DNA of 5,949 nucleotides, from NCBI GenBank assembly GCA_900752815.1, contig CAADWS010000022.1:1-5949 (forward strand), given 5' to 3'. The stretch is from Bacteroidaceae bacterium (GTDB lineage: Bacteria; Bacteroidota; Bacteroidia; Bacteroidales; Bacteroidaceae). Below the pieces are notes generated by a model that was not told the origin of the DNA, made no database searches, and saw only the letters and a list, made by a program, of their open reading frames with translations. The position numbers and the translations under genes are program-made. Below, one piece after another: positions 1-5,356 of the stretch (the first letter of the stretch is position 1; each line of letters starts with the position of its first letter).

Positions 1-53
1 CCGCCGATGATAAAGGCTACCAGAACGATAGCCACGATGGTTTTAGGTTCCAT
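1..53 (-). CDS. Start of a small hydrophobic membrane protein (partial, runs off the left edge)
   Basis: Seventeen complete codons are visible, beginning MEPKTIVAIVLVAFIIGG, before the window ends. After a short polar start (MEPKT) the residues form an almost unbroken hydrophobic run, which reads as an N-terminal membrane segment or uncleaved signal anchor. The ATG at 53-51 shares its A with the last base of the adhesin stop codon (TAATG), and an AAGGAGG ribosome binding site lies 10 nt upstream inside the adhesin coding sequence. This makes translational coupling to the adhesin very likely. The position directly after a sortase substrate would suit a sortase or accessory membrane protein, and in conjugative elements small membrane proteins of the transfer apparatus are also common here. 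Too little is visible to choose, so no function is assigned. That this is a real gene start is well supported; its identity is not. Confidence 0.72.
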   Translation of the reverse strand, partial: MEPKTIVAIVLVAFIIG

Positions 54-3000
54 TAGTTACGATCCTCCTTTTTCTTTTTCTTGAATCCGATAACGCCGCA
101 CACAGCGATGCCCACTGCGGACAGTCCCGCAAGGGTATAGAGCAGCGGCAGATTGGTGGTATCGCCGGTCTTAGGCGTATCACGCAGAACATTGTGCATC
201 TCCACAATAGTTGTGGAGCCGAGCTTGACCGTTGCCTTCTTATCAGCAGGGATGACATACATCGAAGAAGCCGAGTTGCTTACCTCAGAAATGGTGTAGT
301 CCCCGATGCGAAGCCCATCAATGAAAATCTCACCCTTGTCGTTGGTTTCAAGGATAATGTCATAGCCATTTGCTCCGGTAATTCGGAAAGCGAAGCCTTT
401 GACCTTGCCGTCAGAGGAGGTCTTGACGATTTTCAGGTTGCCTCGCATAGCATCATTGATGAAGCCGACGCCTGCCTTATTCTCCACCTCGCAGGTCTTG
501 CCGTTGGTATCAATCATCACTTCATACACGCCGGTATCAAGGACAAACCCCTCCGGCGCTTTGGTTTCCTTGACGAAGTAGCGACCGTAGAACAAGTCGT
601 TCATACTGTATTCGCCCTTTTCCTTTTCGGTCAGTGTGCCAAGTAGTTCATCGCCATCGTCCAGCTTGCCGTTAGCATTACTGTCCTTATAGACCTCAAA
701 GGTCGCTCCGGTCAGCTTATTGTCGGGATATTCGGAATCCACCTTGGTCAGATGGATGTTTCCACGGACATACCTGTTGACGATTTCGATCTCCACGACC
801 TGCCCGTCTGCGCCGATGGTCACGGGATAGATGGTGTCATCCAGCACGAAGCCGGTGGGCTGTTCGATCTCACGGACATACCAAGTGCCGTAAGGAATGT
901 TCTCAAAAGAAAAACTACCATCTTTAGCAGAAGTGGTAGTCATCAGAGCGTTTTCTTTCGTAAACTCGCCATCATCCGTGCGGAACAGTCCAATCAGCGC
1001 ACCGCCGAGAGCGTTGCCGTTTTCATCGACCTTCTTACCGGAAACAGAACCGTAGATCAGATCATTTCCGATTGTCTTGCCGTCGTTGGCGGCAATCTTT
1101 ACAACTGCCGTATCCTGACCGGCATACGCAAAGGTTACGGGATACTTGGTATCGGAGAGTTTGTAGTGACTGTCGGTAGCAAGCTCCTGAACATAGTAGC
1201 TTCCAAAAGGAAGGTCGGTCTTAACCTTTGCCGTTCCGTCCTCATTCAGAGAGATGATCTCAACAAGACCATTTGCGGGAATGGAAGTGCCGCTGGCAGA
1301 TACGATTTCCTCGGCGGCAAACAGCCCAAAAGAAATGTTTTTCATTTCACCGTTTGTGCCAATGCCGAAGTGCTCATTCTGCTCAATGGACTTTACAAGG
1401 CTGATCTCCACCTTCTGACGCTCGTTCTCGAACGAAGTCGCCGTTTCGGTAACAGCAACATTCTGACCGGCGTAGATAAGCTCGACACAGTGGGGTTCCG
1501 GGTTGAGCACCATCCCGTGGGGTGCTGTGATCTCACGCACCTCATATTTGCCAAGGTAGAGTTCACGGCTCACGGCTGTGCCGTTTTCATCGGTAGTAAC
1601 CGTGTCCACGACCTCGCCATTCTGATTTCGGACAGTGCCGTCCGGGGTGATAATATCCTCTGCGGCAACAATCTCATATACCGCACCGGGAAGTCCACGC
1701 TTTTCATACTGCGGCTGATAGATGGTGGGCAGTTCGTTTCCGCTTTCATCAACGCCGCCGATGACGGAAACGCCGAAAAACACCTCGCCGGTTTTTTCCA
1801 CGGCGATGGTGCCTTTCTGTGCCATATTGGGCTTATCCACTTTTACTACCGTAACCCCGCTTTCTTCTGTGGAATTATCCTCCGTGACATCGAAGTACAC
1901 GGGCGTTTCGTCGAGGACATAGCCGTAGGGAGCCTGTACCTCGACAACAGAGTACCCCTTTCCAAAGGACAGCTTATCCGGCGTGACAAGAGAACCTTCT
2001 GCATTGGTGTAGAACACATCAATAGTGGTGGGCGTCGGGTAAGTGAAGGTCATTGTTACGGGGTTGCCTTCCGGATCATAAATCTTGAAGCCTGCACCGG
2101 CGTAAGGAATGGTCTTGCCGGTTTCAGCGTCCTGCTTCACGATCTTGATGAAGCTGTTAAAGGGTGCATTGTTGATAAGGTAGCGATAAGTCGCCCCATT
2201 CTGAGAAATGAACACATCAAAGTCGGGCATCAGTTCGCTGCCTTCCCAGCCGGACACCTGATGGACGGTGTAGATGCCGTAAGGCATATCCTTGGTCTGG
2301 GCAAAGCCGTTTTCATCACAGGTGAGATAATCACGCTCGGTGTCCTCGGCAACCTCGTAGCTGCCTGCGGCTTTCAGGTACACAGCAAACTCTGCGCCGC
2401 TTTCGGGTGTTTCAATCTGTGTTTCACCGTTATCGGTGTGCTTAATAATGGCGATATTACCCTTTACGACCTGCTCAGTTACATCATTTGCCGTCTGATT
2501 ATGCTCCACGGTATAGAACTGCGGCTCTGCGCCGACCTTATGGACGGTGGTATCAAGCAGATAGCCCTCGGAGGGTGTGATCTCTCGCACCGTCCAGTCG
2601 TTATCGCAGATATACTCCTTGGTAACGAACTGCCCGTTTTTGTCGGTGGTGTAGGTATCAACAAGGTTTTCGCCCTTATAGATGCCGTAAACAGCACCAG
2701 CAAGAGAAGCATCACCCTGCGCCGTGCCGGTTTCAGCGTCGCTCTTGGTAACGGTCACGGAAAACTTCTTCAAAATATTGAGGAAGCTACGGTTCGTGAC
2801 CTCGTTCCAGTTGATAGGCGCAGACTGCGCTTCGGGAACAACATAGCGAATGGCAGTGTCCACTTCCTCCACTGTATAAGGTGTGGAACCGGAAATGAGG
2901 ACATCTTCAAAGGTCGCCACGCCGTTTGCATCGGTTACGGCATACTCGTCCACGGCAATGCCGGAGAGTGAAGTGCCGTAAAGGTGGAAGGTCACACCCT

Positions 3001-4327
3001 CGTTGAGATTGTCCTCCGAGGACTTCACGATCTGCAAATCTCCACGCTTGAGCTTGTTGTTGAAAGTCACGGTAGAAACCTGACCGGAAACCACCGTCAC
3101 ACGGCGGGACTCCTGCGGCTCATACTTGTCGTAATCCATCTCGGTCACGGTGTAAACGCCGGGCATTAGGTTGTCGATCTGAATCTCGCCCTTGGCGTTG
3201 GTCTTGACGGTCTGATTGACGCCATTGCCGGTAACGGTGAAAGTAAGGTTGTCTACCTTTCCGTCCTCAGAGGTCTTGATGATCTTAGCAGAACCGTAGG
3301 ATACCTTCAGATTGAGAAATGCCTGCACGGGGTCATTGACCTCTTGGGCGTAGCTGATGACATCCTGAATACCGCTTCCGGGAGCGTATCTTCCATCCGT
3401 CCAAGTAATGATTCCTCGGCGGGTTGCACCGGACTTGCTTGCAGTAATTCTCACGCTGTCAGAGGGTGCGGTAGCCGCCGTAATGACGAGCTTGTTTCCG
3501 CTGACGCTGAAAGAAATGCCATCCTCATTCGCAGAAAAGCTATAATTGGAAAGGACATTGTTGCTGTCAGTCAGAGTTGCGGTGTAGTTCGTGCCGTTCC
3601 AAGCAAGCTCGACATTCTGCGCCTTGCCGGGAGTTTTCGCCATAAAGCTGGGAATAGCAGAGTGACGCTGTACGCTTGCTTCAATGCTGTTGTAGTAGCT
3701 GATGAACTGGCTATACAGAGGGTGCGCTGTGCTGACAACACTCTTGACGGCATCATAGCTGCCGGGACTGATATGATTGAAGTCCTCATCTCGCTCACCG
3801 ACCACGGTTTCCCAAATGAGAACCTGCGTCGCCATCGCCTGTGCCAGTGTTGCGGCATCGCTTGCGTTCTGAGAACGCCAAGAGGTACTGATCGGTCCCG
3901 TGTAGCCGTACTGCATAATACGACCGATGAACAGCTTCATATCGTAGGGAGAAATGGTGCTGTTGAAATCCGAGGGGAGGTTATCCCAAAAGGTTTCATC
4001 CTTGCTGGTGTATTTGTCGCCGGTGTCCTGCGGCGTACCCGGCTCAATGCAGTAGCAGATATTTCCGTCATACGAGTGCATTGCTCGAATGGTAGTGTAC
4101 TTGGACTCACCGGAATACCAACCGTTCATATAGTGAAGATTGGAGTGTCCCCAAGTACCGCTGTAGTCGAGATTTGCATCTCCGCTTCTCGGAAAAGAAA
4201 TGAGATAGACTTCCGCTTGCTCTCCTGCGGCAAAGGCGGTAGTCGTGCCAAGTCCGATAAATGCGGACAGGCACATCACGAGAGAAAGCAGTCCTGCAAT
4301 TCCTCGCTTGAAAAAATGTGTTTTCAT
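53..4327 (-). CDS. Giant cell-wall-anchored adhesin: thioester domain, ten CnaB/SpaA-type domains, TPKTG sorting signal
   Basis: This 1424-residue surface protein probably mediates covalent attachment to another cell or a host surface. Residues 1-33 are a signal peptide (basic start, hydrophobic core, cleavage near AFA/AG). Residues about 34-235 form a thioester domain with Cys93 in a CYCIEPG motif and Gln168 in TQVLIWE, the pair expected to form the Cys-Gln bond. A beta-rich linker (about 236-340) follows. Ten CnaB-like domains then run from about 341 to 1382. Their predicted isopeptide lysines are 351, 435, 528, 629, 731, 845, 979, 1099, 1195 and 1302. TPKTG (1384-1388), a hydrophobic span and KKKKKEDRN form the sorting signal. 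The ATG at 4327 is chosen because AAGGAGG lies 11 nt upstream and the signal peptide begins there. It lies downstream of a lipoprotein gene and overlaps the next start. Domain 3 lacks its Asn and domain 4 its Glu. No pilin YPKN motif was seen, so it is more likely a single-chain adhesin than a pilus backbone. The architecture is certain; its partner is unknown. Confidence 0.95.
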   Translation of the reverse strand: MKTHFFKRGIAGLLSLVMCLSAFIGLGTTTAFAAGEQAEVYLISFPRSGDANLDYSGTWGHSNLHYMNGWYSGESKYTTIRAMHSYDGNICYCIEPGTPQDTGDKYTSKDETFWDNLPSDFNSTISPYDMKLFIGRIMQYGYTGPISTSWRSQNASDAATLAQAMATQVLIWETVVGERDEDFNHISPGSYDAVKSVVSTAHPLYSQFISYYNSIEASVQRHSAIPSFMAKTPGKAQNVELAWNGTNYTATLTDSNNVLSNYSFSANEDGISFSVSGNKLVITAATAPSDSVRITASKSGATRRGIITWTDGRYAPGSGIQDVISYAQEVNDPVQAFLNLKVSYGSAKIIKTSEDGKVDNLTFTVTGNGVNQTVKTNAKGEIQIDNLMPGVYTVTEMDYDKYEPQESRRVTVVSGQVSTVTFNNKLKRGDLQIVKSSEDNLNEGVTFHLYGTSLSGIAVDEYAVTDANGVATFEDVLISGSTPYTVEEVDTAIRYVVPEAQSAPINWNEVTNRSFLNILKKFSVTVTKSDAETGTAQGDASLAGAVYGIYKGENLVDTYTTDKNGQFVTKEYICDNDWTVREITPSEGYLLDTTVHKVGAEPQFYTVEHNQTANDVTEQVVKGNIAIIKHTDNGETQIETPESGAEFAVYLKAAGSYEVAEDTERDYLTCDENGFAQTKDMPYGIYTVHQVSGWEGSELMPDFDVFISQNGATYRYLINNAPFNSFIKIVKQDAETGKTIPYAGAGFKIYDPEGNPVTMTFTYPTPTTIDVFYTNAEGSLVTPDKLSFGKGYSVVEVQAPYGYVLDETPVYFDVTEDNSTEESGVTVVKVDKPNMAQKGTIAVEKTGEVFFGVSVIGGVDESGNELPTIYQPQYEKRGLPGAVYEIVAAEDIITPDGTVRNQNGEVVDTVTTDENGTAVSRELYLGKYEVREITAPHGMVLNPEPHCVELIYAGQNVAVTETATSFENERQKVEISLVKSIEQNEHFGIGTNGEMKNISFGLFAAEEIVSASGTSIPANGLVEIISLNEDGTAKVKTDLPFGSYYVQELATDSHYKLSDTKYPVTFAYAGQDTAVVKIAANDGKTIGNDLIYGSVSGKKVDENGNALGGALIGLFRTDDGEFTKENALMTTTSAKDGSFSFENIPYGTWYVREIEQPTGFVLDDTIYPVTIGADGQVVEIEIVNRYVRGNIHLTKVDSEYPDNKLTGATFEVYKDSNANGKLDDGDELLGTLTEKEKGEYSMNDLFYGRYFVKETKAPEGFVLDTGVYEVMIDTNGKTCEVENKAGVGFINDAMRGNLKIVKTSSDGKVKGFAFRITGANGYDIILETNDKGEIFIDGLRIGDYTISEVSNSASSMYVIPADKKATVKLGSTTIVEMHNVLRDTPKTGDTTNLPLLYTLAGLSAVGIAVCGVIGFKKKKKEDRN
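56..178 (-). other. C-terminal cell-wall sorting signal (TPKTG type)
   Basis: Residues 1384-1424 contain TPKTG, a roughly 22-residue hydrophobic stretch starting LPLLYTLAG, and the positively charged tail KKKKKEDRN. This is the standard three-part sortase substrate layout, with Thr replacing Leu at the first position of LPXTG. Non-Leu first residues are known for substrates of clostridial class B-type sortases such as the (S/P)PXTG signal of Clostridioides difficile. A dedicated sortase encoded nearby is therefore plausible, but none is visible in the window. Confidence 0.9.
64..70 (-). promoter_or_regulatory. Ribosome binding site embedded in the adhesin C-terminal codons
   Basis: The minus strand reads AAGGAGG here, 10 nt before the ATG at 53-51. 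The same bases encode part of the KKKKKEDRN cytoplasmic tail of the adhesin (codons AAG GAG GAT CGT AAC, then TAA). The site thus serves as coding sequence for the anchor tail and as the Shine-Dalgarno of the next gene, supporting the small downstream reading frame as real. Confidence 0.75.
182..3307 (-). repeat. Tandem array of ten CnaB/SpaA-type domains (protein-level repeat)
   Basis: Adhesin residues about 341-1382 consist of ten diverged immunoglobulin-like domains of about 84 to 134 residues (Lys-to-Lys spacing). Each has an early Lys (as in TKVD or VKTS), a late Glu in a Y-x-V-x-E strand often followed by a G-F/Y-V-L-D stretch, and a terminal Asn just before an [RK]G-type junction. Assigned Lys/Glu/Asn sets are 351/396/424, 435/488/517, 528/582/Glu618, 629/Gln690/720, 731/796/834, 845/932/968, 979/1048/1088, 1099/1153/1184, 1195/1254/1291 and 1302/1348/1379. 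Eight sets are complete, predicting intramolecular Lys-Asn isopeptide bonds. Domains 6 and 7 are the longest and share an insertion with an AAE(D/E)I segment. Domain 9 carries a calcium-loop-like motif. The DNA is too diverged to be a recent tandem duplication. Confidence 0.88.
3623..4228 (-). other. Thioester domain (TED) of the adhesin
   Basis: Approximate residues 34-235 of the adhesin. The signature is a cysteine in a YCIEPGT context (Cys93, codon 4049-4051) and a glutamine in TQVLIWE (Gln168, codon 3824-3826). In characterised streptococcal thioester adhesins such as SfbI and FbaB these form an internal Cys-Gln thioester that reacts with amines on target proteins. The conserved Trp172 after the Gln fits the family IW motif. 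A second cysteine, Cys91, sits two residues before the predicted thioester cysteine, so I infer rather than know which one reacts. The domain limits are judged by eye. Confidence 0.85.
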
Positions 4328-4338
4328 TGTGTTGATTA

Positions 4339-4345
4339 CCTCCTT
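4339..4345 (-). promoter_or_regulatory. Strong ribosome binding site of the adhesin gene
   Basis: The minus strand reads AAGGAGG, a near-perfect anti-16S match, with 11 nt to the ATG at 4327-4325. The spacing is slightly long, but there is no competing start and the signal peptide begins at this ATG. It lies about 10 nt after the terminator-like hairpin, so a transcript that reads through carries a fully exposed site. Confidence 0.82.
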
Positions 4346-4354
4346 GAAAACGAA

Positions 4355-4382
4355 AAACGCACCGTACTTTGACGATGCGTTT
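4355..4382 (-). terminator. Terminator-like hairpin between lipoprotein and adhesin (possible attenuator)
   Basis: On the minus strand AAACGCATCG and CGGTGCGTTT can pair over 10 bp with one G-U wobble, closing an 8-nt loop (TCAAAGTA). After the stem the strand continues TTCGTTTTC, so the U-tract is present but interrupted. It begins 21 nt after the lipoprotein stop and ends about 10 nt before the adhesin ribosome binding site. No separate adhesin promoter is apparent in the 76-nt gap. I therefore read this as a leaky intra-operon terminator that lowers adhesin expression relative to the lipoprotein, which is inference. Confidence 0.55.
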
Positions 4383-4403
4383 CAGTGTGATTTGATTTTG
4401 TTG

Positions 4404-5108
4404 TTATGCGTAGCCGATATACACCTCAAAGGAATCGGTTCCGGTCTGCTCATACCAAATCCAAACATCCGTGATGTCGGGATCTTTGGCGTAGCGGCTC
4501 AAGTAACCCTTGATGTCCCTTTCGGTGTATTTGCATTGCGAACCTGCGGCAATGGGATTGTCCCAGCAGTACACGGCTTCGCTGTTCAGCGTAAGACCGA
4601 CACTCTCGGCATAGCTCTTGGCAAAGCCGATCCAATAGCCGATGTCAAATGCCGGCTCTGTTGGTTCTTCCTGCGAAGGTTCGGTCGGTTGTGGTTGCTC
4701 TGCCGGTTTTGGTTCTTCCGTTGCCGGAGGTGTGGGCTGTTCCTTTTCGGACGGTGCAGAGACTTCCGGATGGCGCTCGGACTCGTCAGGTGTCTTGGAC
4801 GGTTCGCTTACCTGTGGCGGCGTTGTGCCGCTGTTAGGTTGTTCGGATGCCGGTTTTGTTTGAATACTGCTATCCAACACGCCTGCCGTTGCTTCTGTTG
4901 AACGGTCATCGTCTTTCGGCTCTGTACTTCGGGGCTGCTCAACCTCCGTTTTCTCTGTTGCCTGCGCCGTTTCTGATTGGTCGGGAGCTTCATTACTTCC
5001 CGAAGAAGAAACCGGGACGGGCTGTTCTGCAATATGCGAGGTGTTGTTGCACCCCGAAGTCAGGCACAAAAGGACAATCAGAAAAAGAACTGCGATTTTA
5101 GATTTCAT
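4404..5108 (-). CDS. Lipoprotein with long Pro/Glu/Ser/Thr linker and unassigned C-terminal domain
   Basis: This 234-residue protein starts MKSKIAVLFL and has a lipobox LTSGC, so Cys20 would be lipidated and the protein held on the outer face of the membrane. Residues 21 to about 152 are low complexity, rich in Pro, Glu, Ser, Thr and Gln (runs such as EEPKPAEQPQPTEPS), suiting an extended spacer through the cell wall. Residues about 153-234 look folded: aromatic-rich, with WIGFAKSYAESVG as a probable helix, a TDVWIWYE strand, and two cysteines (Cys181, Cys192) that could pair. I do not recognise this domain. The ATG at 5108 is preferred over a TTG at 5159 because it carries AAGGGAG 8 nt upstream and the lipobox at the right distance. 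It lies directly upstream of the adhesin gene with a hairpin between them. A role in conjugation or surface assembly is only suggested by context. Confidence 0.88.
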   Translation of the reverse strand: MKSKIAVLFLIVLLCLTSGCNNTSHIAEQPVPVSSSGSNEAPDQSETAQATEKTEVEQPRSTEPKDDDRSTEATAGVLDSSIQTKPASEQPNSGTTPPQVSEPSKTPDESERHPEVSAPSEKEQPTPPATEEPKPAEQPQPTEPSQEEPTEPAFDIGYWIGFAKSYAESVGLTLNSEAVYCWDNPIAAGSQCKYTERDIKGYLSRYAKDPDITDVWIWYEQTGTDSFEVYIGYA

Positions 5109-5116
5109 ACGCTTCA

Positions 5117-5123
5117 CTCCCTT
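5117..5123 (-). promoter_or_regulatory. Ribosome binding site that fixes the lipoprotein start
   Basis: The minus strand reads AAGGGAG, 8 nt before the ATG at 5108-5106. It decides between this ATG and the in-frame TTG at 5159-5157: the TTG would add 17 polar residues ahead of the signal peptide and overlaps the predicted -35 box. Confidence 0.75.
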
Positions 5124-5130
5124 CGACCAC

Positions 5131-5159
5131 ATTCTACCCGATGAGAACCGTTCAGACAA
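5131..5159 (-). promoter_or_regulatory. Predicted sigma-A-type promoter for the lipoprotein-adhesin unit
   Basis: On the minus strand a -35 box TTGTCT (5159-5154, 4 of 6 to TTGACA) and a -10 box TAGAAT (5136-5131, 5 of 6 to TATAAT) are separated by exactly 17 bp. Transcription would begin around 5124, leaving a leader of roughly 15 nt that contains the ribosome binding site. No better-spaced pair was found in the 248-bp gap. The call is by consensus only. Confidence 0.55.
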
Positions 5160-5200
5160 AGATGCGTTTTGAAGCGCAACTTTTCATCATACCGTCAAAA

Positions 5201-5219
5201 CACAGTTTTTCGAATTGTG
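5201..5219. promoter_or_regulatory. Imperfect 19-bp dyad upstream of the promoter (possible operator)
   Basis: The sequence CACAGTTTTTCGAATTGTG has two-fold symmetry with CACA/TGTG ends and TT/AA inner matches, 6 of 9 half-site positions paired. It lies about 42 bp upstream of the predicted -35 box, a position that suits an activator or repressor site. A random imperfect dyad of this quality is not rare in AT-rich DNA, so this is a tentative call. Confidence 0.25.
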
Positions 5220-5234
5220 CGAACTCCGTTTGCT

Positions 5235-5260
5235 CTTAGATAGATTTAACTTAGAGAGAT
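5235..5260. repeat. Short near-direct repeat in the intergenic region
   Basis: CTTAGATAGAT (5235-5245) and CTTAGAGAGAT (5250-5260) are 11-bp direct repeats with one mismatch, separated by TTAA, giving a 15-bp period. AT-rich sequence with further GATAAA-like words follows. The block lies between the parB-like stop and the lipoprotein promoter. It could be a protein-binding site, for example for the adjacent ParB-like protein or an element regulator, but nothing in the sequence proves this. Confidence 0.35.
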
Positions 5261-5356
5261 AAAGATAAATCAGGAGATAGTTTATTTCGGATAGTCAGGT
5301 AGTTCTCAGGGGTTGGAGTGTGAGGAAGGGGACAGCGGAAAACATACTCCGTGTGC

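Noticed and set aside
1016..2317. Repeated 12-mer GCCGTTTTCATC at 1016, 1580 and 2306
   Set aside because: Each copy encodes the recurrent D-E-N-G turn of the CnaB-like domains, so protein repetition explains it; it is not an independent DNA element.
752..2971. 739-residue plus-strand open reading frame opposite the adhesin
   Set aside because: It has no ribosome binding site before its ATG, no recognisable domain, and lies wholly antisense to an adhesin with clear repeated domains. Codon bias of the real gene leaves the reverse frame open.
182..3307. Adhesin as a polymerising pilus backbone
   Set aside because: CnaB domains suggested SpaA-type pilins, but I saw no YPKN-type pilin motif, and the length and N-terminal thioester domain fit a monomeric or tip adhesin better.
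3344..4372. 342-residue plus-strand open reading frame opposite the thioester domain
   Set aside because: Antisense to the signal peptide and thioester domain, with a Cys/Arg/Ser-rich composition typical of a shadow frame, and it runs through the intergenic hairpin.
4245..4901. 218-residue plus-strand frame overlapping the lipoprotein
   Set aside because: Its Cys/Arg/Phe-rich second half is the reverse reading of the Pro/Glu linker codons; there is no start signal.
5106..5159. Upstream TTG start for the lipoprotein
   Set aside because: It would put 17 polar residues before the signal peptide, lacks a ribosome binding site and overlaps the predicted -35 box. The ATG at 5108 has AAGGGAG at good spacing.
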